Shown here: positions 8,069 to 16,337 of the stretch, piece by piece
Layout of the letters: the number at the start of each line of letters is the position of its first letter
How positions within the stretch are numbered: the stretch's first letter is position 1
NCBI GenBank assembly: GCA_035325645.1
Contig: DAOKZK010000012.1
Span: forward strand, 1 to 57,722
Reading direction: 5' to 3'
DNA length: 57,722 nucleotides
Source of the DNA: Macondimonas sp035325645
Lineage (GTDB): Bacteria > Pseudomonadota > Gammaproteobacteria > UBA5335
The notes under the pieces: model-generated
Database searches by the model: none
What the model saw: only the letters and a program-made list of their open reading frames with translations
What the model was told of the DNA's origin: nothing
Made by a program: the position numbers and the translations under genes

Positions 8069-9253
8069 ATGTCGTCACCCAGTGATCCTTCCGACGCAGG
8101 CGCTGCGAGCGCCCGCTTCCCGCGCGATTCGGTCGGCTTGGTCACGCCTCAGCGCATGGTCTTCGATGCCCCTCTGAAATTGGAAGGGGGCAAGCAGTTG
8201 GATCGGTACGAACTGGTCTACGAGACCTATGGAACGCTCAACAGCGACCGCAGCAACGCCATCCTGGTCTGCCACGCGCTGTCCGGTGATCATCACGCCG
8301 CCGGCTATCACACGCCAGAGGATCGCAAGCCGGGCTGGTGGGATGTGTGCATCGGTCCGGGCAAGCCCTTCGACACGCGAAAGTTCTTCGTGGTGTCACT
8401 CAACAATCTTGGCGGCTGCAAAGGCAGCACCGGCCCCAACAGCATCAACCCGGAAACCGGCGTCTGCTTCGGCCCGGACTTTCCCATCGTAACGGTCGGC
8501 GACTGGGTCAACAGCCAGCGCCGTCTTGGCGAACGGCTGGGGATCCGGCAATGGGCAGCAGTCGCCGGCGGCAGCCTGGGTGGCATGCAGGTCATGCAGT
8601 GGGCCATCCACCACAGCGAGGCCGTGCGTCACGCGCTCATCATCGCGGCGACGCCCAAGCTCTCCGCGCAGAACATCGCCTTCAACGAAGTCGCTCGCCA
8701 GGCGATCCTGTCGGATCCCGACTTTCACGAAGGCCGCTACCAGGAACGGGGCGTGATCCCGCGGCGCGGGTTGATGCTGGCCCGCATGCTGGGGCATATC
8801 ACCTATCTCTCCGAGGACGCGATGCGGGAACGCTTCGGTCGGGAGCTGCGGGCCGGGCGGATTCAATATGGATTTGACGTCGAATTCCAGGTGGAAAGCT
8901 ATTTGCGCCACCAGGGAACTTCCTTCGTGGACCGGTTCGACGCCAACACCTATCTGCTGATGACCAAGGCACTCGATTATTTCGATCCGGCACAGGATTT
9001 CGACGGCAGTCTCGCCGAGGCTTTCAAGGCCAGCCGCTCCCGGTTTCTGGTCGCATCATTCACCAGTGACTGGCGCTTCTCGTCCGCTCGCTCGAGGGAA
9101 ATCGTCAATGCCTTGATGGAAGTCCGGAAACCGGTTTGCTATGCCGACATCCGCTCGACCCAGGGCCACGATGACTTCCTGATGCCCAACCCGGAGTACC
9201 TCGCCGTTCTGGATGCCTACATGCGGCGGGTTGCGGCGGAGTTCGCGGCATGA
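8069..9253 (+). CDS. metX: Homoserine O-acyltransferase MetX
   Basis: MetX-type alpha/beta-hydrolase (394 aa) that acylates homoserine at the start of methionine synthesis. Catalytic Ser169 sits in AGGSLGGMQ, Asp334 in FTSDWRF and His367 in TQGHDDFL. MetX enzymes of gammaproteobacteria often use succinyl-CoA despite the older acetyltransferase name, and the acyl donor cannot be decided here. The ATG at 8069 gives the normal length; the frame is open to 7733 but that part overlaps yggU and has no family similarity. The end overlaps metW in ATGA. Confidence 0.94.
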   Translation: MSSPSDPSDAGAASARFPRDSVGLVTPQRMVFDAPLKLEGGKQLDRYELVYETYGTLNSDRSNAILVCHALSGDHHAAGYHTPEDRKPGWWDVCIGPGKPFDTRKFFVVSLNNLGGCKGSTGPNSINPETGVCFGPDFPIVTVGDWVNSQRRLGERLGIRQWAAVAGGSLGGMQVMQWAIHHSEAVRHALIIAATPKLSAQNIAFNEVARQAILSDPDFHEGRYQERGVIPRRGLMLARMLGHITYLSEDAMRERFGRELRAGRIQYGFDVEFQVESYLRHQGTSFVDRFDANTYLLMTKALDYFDPAQDFDGSLAEAFKASRSRFLVASFTSDWRFSSARSREIVNALMEVRKPVCYADIRSTQGHDDFLMPNPEYLAVLDAYMRRVAAEFAA

Positions 9254-9876
9254 CCTCTCTGCGTCCGGATCTCGAGTTCATCTCCCACTGGGTGCAGCCT
9301 CGTGCACATGTCCTCGATCTGGGGTGTGGCGACGGCACGCTGTTGCGTCACCTCCAGGAAACGCGGCAGGTGACCGGATACGGTCTGGAAATCGACCCGG
9401 ACAATGTCGTGAAATCCGTGGAAGCGGGGATTCAGGTCATCCAGATGGACATCGACCAGGGACTGGATGCCTTCGCCGATCAATCTTTCGACTACGTCAT
9501 TCTGACGCAGGCGCTGCAGGTGGTAAGACACCCGGATCGGCTGCTGGCCGAGATGCTGCGCATCGGACGCAAAGGAATCGTCACGTTTCCCAACTTCGGC
9601 TACTGGCGTAGCCGCATGCAAATTGCCTGGCGCGGCCGGATGCCGGTGTCCGAGACGCTGCCGAATGCATGGTACGATACGCCCAACATCCATCTTTGCA
9701 CGGTCAAGGACTTTGAGTCCCTTTGCCGCGAACAGGGTTACCGCGTGCTCCACCGTCAAGTCGTCGACTCGGCCCACCACGGCAACCGTCTGATGAGCCA
9801 TCTGCCGAATCTCCTCGGCGAGATTGCGCTCTACAGCCTCACGGCTGCGCATCGCCGTGGCTCGAGTCTTGAATAA
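9250..9876 (+). CDS. metW: MetW methyltransferase-like protein
   Basis: MetW (208 aa), a class I SAM-methyltransferase-fold protein nearly always encoded with metX and required with it for methionine synthesis in several bacteria. The SAM-binding motif VLDLGCGDG (21-29), the acidic loop GLEIDPDN and the YVILTQALQVV core are visible. It overlaps metX by four bases, so the two proteins are probably made at similar levels. Its methyl acceptor is not known; work in related bacteria suggests it acts as a MetX partner. Confidence 0.93.
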   Translation: MTSLRPDLEFISHWVQPRAHVLDLGCGDGTLLRHLQETRQVTGYGLEIDPDNVVKSVEAGIQVIQMDIDQGLDAFADQSFDYVILTQALQVVRHPDRLLAEMLRIGRKGIVTFPNFGYWRSRMQIAWRGRMPVSETLPNAWYDTPNIHLCTVKDFESLCREQGYRVLHRQVVDSAHHGNRLMSHLPNLLGEIALYSLTAAHRRGSSLE

Positions 9877-9929
9877 TGCCCATTTTGCGTTAGAGTGAAG
9901 CGAGGTTCGGAATGTTCAGGGAGGCTTTC

Positions 9930-10388
9930 ATGACAATACCAAGGTTCCGAGCATTCGCATGGGCTGCTGCATTCGGGCTGATGGCCGCATTCACGTCAGT
10001 CGTGCAGGCCAACAGCTTCGAGTATGAAAACTATGTCTTCCATTACAATGCGCTGCGCACCGACGAGTTACCGGTGGAGTCCACGCAGAAGGCAGGCATC
10101 GTTCGTAGCCGCAACCGCGGCATGATCAATCTCGCGCTACGTCAGAAGTCTGCAGACGGCAGCACCGTCGCGCTCCCCGCGGAGATCTCGGCCAGTGCGG
10201 TGAATCTGAACAACCAATATCGTGAATTAACACTCCGCGAGATGCGCGACGGAGACGCCATCTACTACATCAGTGATTTTCCCATCAGCGGGCGGGAAAC
10301 GCTGCGATTCCAGGTCAACGTGCTGCCGGAAGGCGCAAAAAAGCCTTTCAAGGTGCAGTTTGAAAAGCAGTTCTTTACAGATCCGTGA
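9930..10388 (+). CDS. DUF4426 exported protein
   Basis: Small periplasmic protein of the DUF4426 family (152 aa), function unknown. A clear signal peptide (about residues 1-25, cleavage after VQA) precedes a domain predicted to be mostly beta strand that begins SFEYENYVFHYNAL. The start at 9930 is preceded by AGGGAGG with a 5-nt spacer; an in-frame ATG at 9912 would extend the signal peptide by six residues. It follows metX-metW, as in Pseudomonas, which implies a conserved but unexplained link. Confidence 0.85.
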   Translation: MTIPRFRAFAWAAAFGLMAAFTSVVQANSFEYENYVFHYNALRTDELPVESTQKAGIVRSRNRGMINLALRQKSADGSTVALPAEISASAVNLNNQYRELTLREMRDGDAIYYISDFPISGRETLRFQVNVLPEGAKKPFKVQFEKQFFTDP

Positions 10389-10476
10389 CGCGAGAAAAGG
10401 CCGTCACCGCGCATGACCCGCTACGAGGTATGCGCCGGAACGGCCCCAACCGTGCCGGCGATACCCGGCCCGCGCC

Positions 10477-10797
10477 TCAATTTGGAATCCACCTCGGCTG
10501 ATACCGGCCGCTTTGAAATCCCTTGAAGAAGACACGCAGCGACAGGTGTTGTACCGGGCTTTCGAGCGCATCGAAAGAGAGTGCCGATTCAGGAGCGTAG
10601 GTCTGGTACTCGCGCCCATCGACGAGCAACCGATACCACGGCTGATCCCGGTCGGGTGCGGGAAGAGCTTGTTGGGGATACCACTCTTCGCGGCCGAGGA
10701 ACCGGGGGTCGACGTCGAGAACCACGCCCCGGTAACCGAGTTCCCTGTGTTCCACGACCTGGCCGGGCGCGAACTTCGCTTGACAGACGATCGCCAT
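10477..10797 (-). CDS. hspQ: Heat shock protein HspQ
   Basis: HspQ/YccV family protein (106 aa), a hemimethylated-DNA-binding-fold protein that in enteric bacteria acts as a Lon protease specificity enhancer. Characteristic segments are KFAPGQVVEHRELGYRGVV, the DPRFLG turn, QPWYRLLVDG and TYAPE. The ATG at 10797 has AAGGAG with a 6-nt spacer. It stands alone on the minus strand, convergent with the DUF4426 gene. The CCCCTTCT stretch about 50 nt upstream loosely recalls a sigma-32 -10 element, but no matching -35 was found. Confidence 0.9.
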   Translation of the reverse strand: MAIVCQAKFAPGQVVEHRELGYRGVVLDVDPRFLGREEWYPQQALPAPDRDQPWYRLLVDGREYQTYAPESALSFDALESPVQHLSLRVFFKGFQSGRYQPRWIPN

Positions 10798-10923
10798 GAC
10801 ATGCTCCTTTACTATTCTTCTAGGTGGATGACGGGAAGAAGGGGATTTTCTTCCTCTTTTTCCTCCGACAGCGTCGGTAGCGACTCGTTCAATCTAACGG
10901 CTTCGCCGGTGCCGCCTTGAGCG

Positions 10924-11445
10924 TCACGTTTCGTTGAGCCGCGGTAAAAGTGCGACGAGATTGCACGGCTGATGGCGCGCGTCGAGTTGGTGGCGAATGA
11001 TGTGATCCCAACCGGTTTGGCACGCACTCCTGGAGCCGGGCAGGCAAAAGATCACGGTCGCGTTCGCAACGCCCGCGAATGCGCGGGACTCCATCGTCGA
11101 TACACCGATTTCGGAGAAGGAAATCTGCCGAAACAGCTCGCCGAAGCCATCGATGCGGCGGTCCAGCAGCGGCCCGATGGCCTCCGGGGTCCGATCTCGC
11201 CCGGTCAGTCCTGTCCCGCCCGTGGTCAGGATCACCTCGACCCGGGGATCGGCGATCCAAACGCTGACCTGCGCCCGCAGCCGATACAGATCATCGGGCA
11301 AGAGTATCCGATCCTGCAGGCGATGGCCCGCTGACTGCAAACGCTCGACGAGTAGATCTCCGGATGTATCGGTCTCGGGCGTACGGGTATCCGACAGGGT
11401 CAGCACGGCGCAGCGCAGGGGCCGGAATTGGACTTGTGCAGGCAT
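10924..11445 (-). CDS. moaB: Molybdenum cofactor biosynthesis protein MoaB
   Basis: MoaB/Mog-type molybdopterin-binding protein (173 aa), expected to adenylylate molybdopterin for molybdenum cofactor synthesis. The fold motifs TLSDTR near the N terminus, VILTTGGTGLTGRD, TPEAI and the CLPGS region are present. The ATG at 11445 is preceded by GGAGGA; the longer frame to 11571 runs into the neighbouring gene. It lies 2 nt after the hydrolase gene on the same strand, probably one operon with it and the hotdog gene. No other molybdenum cofactor genes are in the window. Confidence 0.92.
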   Translation of the reverse strand: MPAQVQFRPLRCAVLTLSDTRTPETDTSGDLLVERLQSAGHRLQDRILLPDDLYRLRAQVSVWIADPRVEVILTTGGTGLTGRDRTPEAIGPLLDRRIDGFGELFRQISFSEIGVSTMESRAFAGVANATVIFCLPGSRSACQTGWDHIIRHQLDARHQPCNLVALLPRLNET

Positions 11446-11447
11446 GG

Positions 11448-12110
11448 TCAGCCGTCCTCCTGAAAGAATTCGCGCGCAAGACCGCGTAACGCGCCCAGCT
11501 GACCATGAAAGAAGTGGGTCACACCCGGCAAGCAGACGATATGCGGCGGCGCGACGAGGGTCTTCGCCCACGCGATCACCCGATCTGCCGCGACAATTTC
11601 ATCGGCCATGCCCTGGATCAGCCACCAGGGACAGCCCAACGGCCGAGCCGGGAGACCGGTAAACCGATCGACAGGCGGCGCCACCGTGAGCAGGCGCGAC
11701 GGGGACACGGCGAACGCGAGTCGGATCGCCACCCAGGCGCCGAACGAGAAGCCGGCCAACGCAGGCCTACGGGCTGGCCACTGTTCTGCCGCCCACTCGA
11801 AGACCGCCCGCGCGTCTTCGGCTTCGCCTCGTCCCTCGTCATAAGTCCCCGCGCTGGCGCCGACCCCACGGAAATTGAAGCGGACGGCGTGCCAGCCCAC
11901 GTCGGTGGCCGCACGAGCGATGGTGGTGACGACCTTGTTGTCCATCGTGCCACCGAACCGGGGATGCGGATGGCAGATCACGGCAACCCGCGGCGGATCG
12001 CTGGCCGCCACCGGCCGGTCCACGTGCACCTGCAGGTTTCCGGCCGGTCCGACGAGGAATCCAGGATCCTCCGATAACGCGCCCCGCTTGGCCTCGTCCG
12101 TGCCGTTCAT
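11448..12110 (-). CDS. Alpha/beta hydrolase
   Basis: Predicted alpha/beta-hydrolase (220 aa) of the small dienelactone hydrolase/CocE-like group. The oxyanion region VICHPHPRFGGTMDNKV, the RFNFRGVGAS segment, the nucleophile elbow GFSFGAW with Ser, and the C-terminal His in VTHFFHG give a complete triad pattern. No signal peptide, so it is cytoplasmic. The substrate cannot be inferred from motifs. Its start overlaps the stop of the upstream double-hotdog gene in ATGA, which suggests the two act on related acyl compounds. Confidence 0.85.
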   Translation of the reverse strand: MNGTDEAKRGALSEDPGFLVGPAGNLQVHVDRPVAASDPPRVAVICHPHPRFGGTMDNKVVTTIARAATDVGWHAVRFNFRGVGASAGTYDEGRGEAEDARAVFEWAAEQWPARRPALAGFSFGAWVAIRLAFAVSPSRLLTVAPPVDRFTGLPARPLGCPWWLIQGMADEIVAADRVIAWAKTLVAPPHIVCLPGVTHFFHGQLGALRGLAREFFQEDG

Positions 12111-12991
12111 GTTGCCAGTGTGACCGTACCGAAGGCGTACAGGCGGCCTGAATGCCGCCCGTAAACCAAGCTCTGATTGGATATCAACGGTCCGGCCTTG
12201 CCCAGGCTGCGTCCGACGACGATCAGCGGTTCATCCTGCGGCGGGGCGATGAAACTCAACTTGAGGGCTGCCGTCGACATGCGCGTGATGCGTGCGTTCA
12301 GCCCAAAACCTGCAAAGACCCCAACATTGTCGCAGGCGAGCAGTTGTGCACCGGCAGCCAGTGCGCCGCCGGAATCACGCATTTCGGGGATGTCCGACGC
12401 TTCGATCACGCACCGGCCGGGCCCCATCTGCCGGAGCGACAGACCGGGCAAGCGTTTCTTCATATTGGCCTCGAGCAGCGCGCCCATGCGCCCGGTATCC
12501 GTCTCCCCGTTCCAGACCTGGGCCAGATCCGGTGCCTCCGGCAATGCCTCGGGCGCCTCTCCTCCAGCATGGGCGAAGACCCATTGCCCCTGCGCGACGA
12601 GCTGCCCCTGTACATCGCGAACTTCGGAGGCGATGAACGCGAGCGTGCGCCCCGCCCGCATCAGCTGGGCAGACGCGGTGACATCGCCCTCGCGCGCGGG
12701 TCGCAGATAGACGATCTGCCCATCGAGGGGCCGGATGGACCTCAGGTCTGCCCCAGGATCCCAGGCTGCCGCAGTTTCGATCCGTGCCGCGTCCAGCAGC
12801 AGCGTGGCCAGAATCCCGCCGTGGATCACGCCACCGTCGGCGTTCAGCAAACGCGTATCGTAGGCCAGCCTGAGCCTCTGCGCCGGCTCACGCGGATCGA
12901 GCTCGATGCCGAGAAAGCGCACCCAGCCCTCCTGTGCGTAGGTCGCCGCCAAAAGCTCGGGCAGGCCGGCAGAAGTCCTTTCCATTTGCAT
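12107..12991 (-). CDS. Tandem PaaI-type hotdog thioesterase-like protein
   Basis: Predicted acyl-CoA thioesterase-like protein (294 aa) with two hotdog domains in one chain: domain 1 about residues 20-145, with NADGGVIHGGILATLLLDAA as the catalytic-helix region, and domain 2 about 165-290, with DSGGALAAGAQLLACDNVG in the matching place. Domain 1 keeps the usual HGG segment. Domain 2 lacks it and is probably a structural partner. The start at 12991 has AGGGA 6 nt upstream. It is translationally coupled to the alpha/beta hydrolase. Substrate unknown. Confidence 0.75.
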   Translation of the reverse strand: MQMERTSAGLPELLAATYAQEGWVRFLGIELDPREPAQRLRLAYDTRLLNADGGVIHGGILATLLLDAARIETAAAWDPGADLRSIRPLDGQIVYLRPAREGDVTASAQLMRAGRTLAFIASEVRDVQGQLVAQGQWVFAHAGGEAPEALPEAPDLAQVWNGETDTGRMGALLEANMKKRLPGLSLRQMGPGRCVIEASDIPEMRDSGGALAAGAQLLACDNVGVFAGFGLNARITRMSTAALKLSFIAPPQDEPLIVVGRSLGKAGPLISNQSLVYGRHSGRLYAFGTVTLAT

Positions 12992-13020
12992 GTATTTCCC
13001 TGTCGTATGTCGAAAAAAAA

Positions 13021-13551
13021 CTAGAATCGCCACCCCAAGCGCAGGATATGGAATTCGACGCCGTCGTTAGGTGGGGCGATGCTGGCGTTGGAAAGATGCT
13101 GGAACCGGTAGCCGATTCGCCACCTCCCCCAGGCAGGACGCCATTCGATGCCGACATGATCGCCGAATTGGAAAGCGGAGGCGAGATTATTGTCCTCGAA
13201 ACGCACGGCTGACAGGAGATGGACGCCGATTCCTGCATCCAGTGTCAAAGAACCGCTCGCATAGTCGCGTCGCGCCGCCAGAACGGGCGTAGCGCCCACG
13301 TCCCACAGGGCGTTGTTATTCTCCCGATCCCACCAACGGCCCAGCATCACCTCAGGCGTAACAACCCATGACCATGCACCGGTTCGGGCCAGCCAGTAGC
13401 TCTTCGGCGAGATCAGCGTGAGGCGCAGGAGGTAACCTGAATCACCTGTAGTACCCAGTTCCACCACCCCAGGTCGCCAGGCAGCCTGCGCAGGCGCAGC
13501 CGTTGCGAACGCCAACAGGAACACCCCCGAACCGAGGCCCATCTCCCGCAT
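13021..13551 (-). CDS. pagL: Lipid A 3-O-deacylase PagL
   Basis: Outer-membrane beta-barrel enzyme (176 aa) that removes the 3-O acyl chain from lipid A. A signal peptide (about 1-23, ending AQA) precedes the barrel. The catalytic His152 and Ser154 in FQHLSNAS and Glu166 in NDGVEFH have the spacing of PagL His-Ser-Glu (Ser to Glu 12 residues), and the protein ends in Phe as barrel proteins do. The ATG at 13551 has AAGGAGG 5 nt upstream. It is divergent from sohB. It implies that the organism remodels its lipopolysaccharide. Confidence 0.9.
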   Translation of the reverse strand: MREMGLGSGVFLLAFATAAPAQAAWRPGVVELGTTGDSGYLLRLTLISPKSYWLARTGAWSWVVTPEVMLGRWWDRENNNALWDVGATPVLAARRDYASGSLTLDAGIGVHLLSAVRFEDNNLASAFQFGDHVGIEWRPAWGRWRIGYRFQHLSNASIAPPNDGVEFHILRLGWRF

Positions 13552-13664
13552 TCCATCCTCCTTGAAACCGCTTTCTTGCGTCTGACATGGACCGATACTA
13601 ACGTTTCCAGTTCCGCTCACGCCTCTGGCATGCGCCTCCGCCTATCTTCAAAGGAAATATCGCC

Positions 13665-14714
13665 GTGTGGACCGAACTTCTGGGTCAATATGCGCTGTTC
13701 GCCGCCAAACTGATCACCGTGTTTCTGGGCGCCATTGCCTTGATCGTGATTGCGGCCGGCCAGCGCCGGCGGTACCCCTCGCGCGAACGGGGGCAGTTGC
13801 AGCTCGAACACTTGAATCGGCATTACGAACGGCTGCGCGATGATCTGCGGCGCAAACTGCAGCCCGACAAGAAAAGCCGTTGGCAGCGGCTGCGCGAACA
13901 CCGTCCGTGGCGCAGCAGGTCCCCGGCCGTCAAACCAACCGACAGCGGGCGGCGGATCTTCGTCCTGAACTTTCACGGGGACTTGCAGGCGTCGGCGACT
14001 GCCTCGCTGCGCGAGGAGATTTCCGCACTGTTGCAGGTCGCCGACAGCCGTGACGAAGTCGTGGTACGACTGGAAAGCAGCGGCGGGCTCGTCCACGCCT
14101 ATGGACTCGCCGCCTCGCAGTTGCAGCGGCTGCGCGACCGTGGCGTCACGCTCACCATCTGTGTCGACAAGATCGCCGCCAGCGGGGGTTACATGATGGC
14201 CTGTGTGGGCCAGCGCATCGTCGCGGCGCCGTTCGCCATCATTGGCTCCATCGGGGTCGTGGCCCAGTTACCCAATCTCCATCGCCTGCTGCAGCGGCGC
14301 GACGTCGACATCGAACTGCACACGGCAGGCGAATTCAAGCGCACGCTCACCGTGCTGGGTGAGAACACACCCGAAGGGCGGGAGAAATTCCGTCAGGAAC
14401 TGGATGAAACCCATGCCCTGTTCAAGCAGTTCGTTCGCCAGCATCGCAACAGGCTGGACATCGACCGGGTCGCTACGGGGGAGCACTGGTATGGCACCCA
14501 GGCACTGGAGCTACGCCTCGTCGACGAGATCGCCACCAGTGACGACTATCTGCTGCGCCAGCTCGACCAGGCCCAGCTCTATCGTCTTCGGTATCGTCTT
14601 CCTCAACCCGCCGCGCGTCGACTCATCGGGCTCGGGGGGCGCTTGGGCGACGCTGCGTTCAAATGGCTCATGGCGCGCACCGGCCGGCCTGCGGCCGTTG
14701 ATATCGATCATTAA
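13665..14714 (+). CDS. sohB: SohB-type S49 signal-peptide peptidase family protease
   Basis: Inner-membrane serine protease of family S49, SohB type (349 aa). One N-terminal transmembrane segment (about 9-31) is followed by a charged linker (32-90) and the protease domain. Likely catalytic residues are Ser173 in IAASGGYMMA and Lys225 in AGEFKRTL. The start is GTG at 13665 with AAAGGA about 9 nt upstream. SohB can compensate for loss of the DegP protease in E. coli, which suggests a role in envelope quality control. No typical intrinsic terminator follows directly. Confidence 0.9.
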   Translation: MWTELLGQYALFAAKLITVFLGAIALIVIAAGQRRRYPSRERGQLQLEHLNRHYERLRDDLRRKLQPDKKSRWQRLREHRPWRSRSPAVKPTDSGRRIFVLNFHGDLQASATASLREEISALLQVADSRDEVVVRLESSGGLVHAYGLAASQLQRLRDRGVTLTICVDKIAASGGYMMACVGQRIVAAPFAIIGSIGVVAQLPNLHRLLQRRDVDIELHTAGEFKRTLTVLGENTPEGREKFRQELDETHALFKQFVRQHRNRLDIDRVATGEHWYGTQALELRLVDEIATSDDYLLRQLDQAQLYRLRYRLPQPAARRLIGLGGRLGDAAFKWLMARTGRPAAVDIDH

Positions 14715-14741
14715 CAGAAAAAGTAAAAAATTCTTTGGTGA

Positions 14742-14770
14742 TTGACAAACCGAGGAGGACTCCGTAAGAT
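14742..14770 (+). promoter_or_regulatory. Strong sigma-70 promoter of a candidate small RNA
   Basis: A perfect -35 TTGACA (14742-14747), an exact 17-nt spacer and TAAGAT (14765-14770, 4 of 6) follow an A/T-rich stretch (about 14711-14740) that could act as an UP element. It is the best-formed promoter in the window. The predicted start is at about 14777-14778, and no open reading frame with a ribosome binding site follows before the terminator at 14871-14897. Confidence 0.7.
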
Positions 14771-14777
14771 CCCGCCC

Positions 14778-14897
14778 ATCGACCGGATCGATCCGATCGC
14801 CGGTCATCGAGCAAGTTCATGGCACCGTGTCTCCTCCTGAAAGGACCCCCTCGTCCTTTCACGCACTTGACCCCCTGATCCTCAGGGGGTTTTTTTT
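14778..14897 (+). ncRNA. Candidate small regulatory RNA, about 120 nt
   Basis: The segment between a strong promoter and a strong intrinsic terminator has the layout of an independent small RNA. Three hairpins are visible. The first pairs GACCGG at 14781 with CCGGTC at 14800, extended inside by ATCG/CGAT. The second pairs the 9-bp TGAAAGGAC with GTCCTTTCA around a C-rich loop CCCCTC (about 14838-14861). The third is the terminator. The single strand between hairpins 1 and 2 contains CTCCTCC, complementary to Shine-Dalgarno sequences. C/U-rich exposed stretches of this kind are used by several known small RNAs to block translation. It was not recognised as a known family; 6S and tmRNA do not fit by length or shape. 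Confidence 0.6.
14871..14897 (+). terminator. Intrinsic terminator of the candidate small RNA
   Basis: An 8-bp perfect stem (CCCCCTGA at 14871-14878 with TCAGGGGG at 14882-14889) with a 3-nt loop is followed directly by eight T residues (14890-14897). It ends 88 nt before the next gene, so cytochrome c' must be transcribed from its own promoter or by read-through. Confidence 0.85.
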
Positions 14898-14985
14898 GCG
14901 CTCATCCTTCGCGATTGGCCTCGGGTACACTGAGACCAGGATCGGCGCAGGATCGATCTTCCCGCCACCGCAACAGGAGCCCGCG

Positions 14986-15438
14986 ATGAAATTTCGGAAA
15001 GCACACCTCTTGTCAGGACTCGCCCTCGCCCTGCCCATGTTAGCCAGCGCCCACAGCGGTGACCACACCGACCCCGTGGTATACCGCCACGCGGGGTTCT
15101 ACATGATTGGCTGGCACTTCCAGCCCATGGCTGACATGATCAAGGGCGAGAAACCCATGGACGCCAAGGCTTTCGCGAGGCACGCCACCGCGGTGGCCCA
15201 TATTGCCCCGCTCCTCGCCGAAGGCTTCGCAAATGGCCCGCACAAGGGCAAGACTGACGCGAAACCGGCCATCTGGAAGAACTACGCTGACTTCTCAAAG
15301 AAAATGAAGGCATTCGAGGAAGAATCCCAGCGTTTGGCTGAGGTGGCGCAAGGAGGAGAAACCGGCCAGGTCAAGGAGCAGTTCATGAAAACTGCCCAGA
15401 CCTGCAAAGCCTGCCATGACGATTACCGCAAGAATTGA
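14986..15438 (+). CDS. Cytochrome c'
   Basis: Periplasmic class II cytochrome c (150 aa). A signal peptide (about 1-22, ending ASA) is followed by a four-helix-bundle domain. The single heme-binding motif CKACH (Cys140, Cys143, His144) lies near the C terminus, as is typical of cytochromes c'. Family members bind NO or act as electron carriers. The ATG at 14986 has AGGAG with a 6-nt spacer; the longer frame begins inside the terminator. It converges with a cytochrome b561 gene, stops only 4 nt apart, and cytochrome c'/b561 pairs are common. Confidence 0.9.
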   Translation: MKFRKAHLLSGLALALPMLASAHSGDHTDPVVYRHAGFYMIGWHFQPMADMIKGEKPMDAKAFARHATAVAHIAPLLAEGFANGPHKGKTDAKPAIWKNYADFSKKMKAFEEESQRLAEVAQGGETGQVKEQFMKTAQTCKACHDDYRKN

Positions 15439-15442
15439 GCGT

Positions 15443-16162
15443 TCAGAGTCCGGTGGCGATCCAGGCTGCCAAGGCGATGCTCAGCATCCCCAGGATCAAT
15501 GCCCGCCAAATGGAAACCTCCGTTTGAGCGGGCGGCTGGCCAAGCCCGCACTCGACCTCTTTTTTTCCTGTGAACATCGCCTTGACCAGGTTCTCGCCCA
15601 GTCGCCATCGATAATAGGCAATGGCGATCACATGCAGCGCCACCGCCGCGATCAGCACGTTGATGTTTAGCTTGTGAACAGCGGTGGCCGCGCGGCTGAA
15701 CCGTGCCGAGACATGACTCGCCAGCGGCCCCCGGAAAAAAATATCGTCGCTCGCAAACAGCCCTGTCACCACCTGCGTCAGCACCAGCGCCAGCAGGAGC
15801 AGCACCATGTAGCCGCCCAGCGGATTGTGACCCAGATAGGACTGATGGCGTCCCTGCGCAAGATCGACCCCGTAGCGCCATGCTGCGCGGGGGGAGGCCA
15901 GAAAACTGCTGAAGCGCGCATGAAAGCTACCGAAAAATCCCCACATCAGACGAAACACGAGCAGCGCCAAAATGGCGTAGCCGGCAAGAAGGTGATAGCG
16001 CATCCACTCCAAGCCGCCTTGGGCAGTCGACCAGGCGACGACGAGCAATGCCACGAGAATCCAGTGAAACAGCCGAACCGGCAGATCCCACACGACAACG
16101 GGACGAACGGTGCCTGCCTTTTGTTGCTTATCCAAGGTGCTCAATCTCCTCCAGGTGGGCAT
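15443..16162 (-). CDS. Cytochrome b561-domain membrane protein
   Basis: Di-heme cytochrome b of the prokaryotic b561 type (239 aa), likely an inner-membrane quinol oxidase that passes electrons to a periplasmic cytochrome. Four core membrane helices lie at about 30-50, 55-75, 110-135 and 160-185, with a fifth at the C terminus (about 217-237). Candidate heme ligand histidines are in RLFHW, MRYHLLAG, AVHKLN and ALHVIA. The ATG at 16162 lacks a clear ribosome binding site; an in-frame TTG nine codons later has GGAGGAG about 10 nt upstream and may be the real start. Confidence 0.85.
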   Translation of the reverse strand: MPTWRRLSTLDKQQKAGTVRPVVVWDLPVRLFHWILVALLVVAWSTAQGGLEWMRYHLLAGYAILALLVFRLMWGFFGSFHARFSSFLASPRAAWRYGVDLAQGRHQSYLGHNPLGGYMVLLLLALVLTQVVTGLFASDDIFFRGPLASHVSARFSRAATAVHKLNINVLIAAVALHVIAIAYYRWRLGENLVKAMFTGKKEVECGLGQPPAQTEVSIWRALILGMLSIALAAWIATGL

Positions 16163-16337
16163 CGGCCCCGGCAGGGGCCTTGAGGCGCGGGGGACTGCAT
16201 CGCCGCGCCGTGCGCCAGGTCAATGACTCGCCCGCGGCGGTTTGCTCAGTCCGGCGCAGGAGGCTAAGCTAGCTTGCGCTACCCATTCTCGCGGCGAGTC
16301 TGGGGTGTCGTCCAGTGAAGATTTCCAAGGAGACATG

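Noticed and set aside
10834..10861. Terminator-like hairpin GGAAGAA/TTCTTCC with T-rich tail on the plus strand
   Set aside because: The nearest plus-strand gene ends 450 bp upstream beyond hspQ, and the 7-bp A/T-rich stem with a 7-nt loop is weak.
10797..10870. Sigma-32 promoter before hspQ
   Set aside because: CCCCTTCT resembles the -10, but no CTTGAA-like -35 was found at 13-15 nt.
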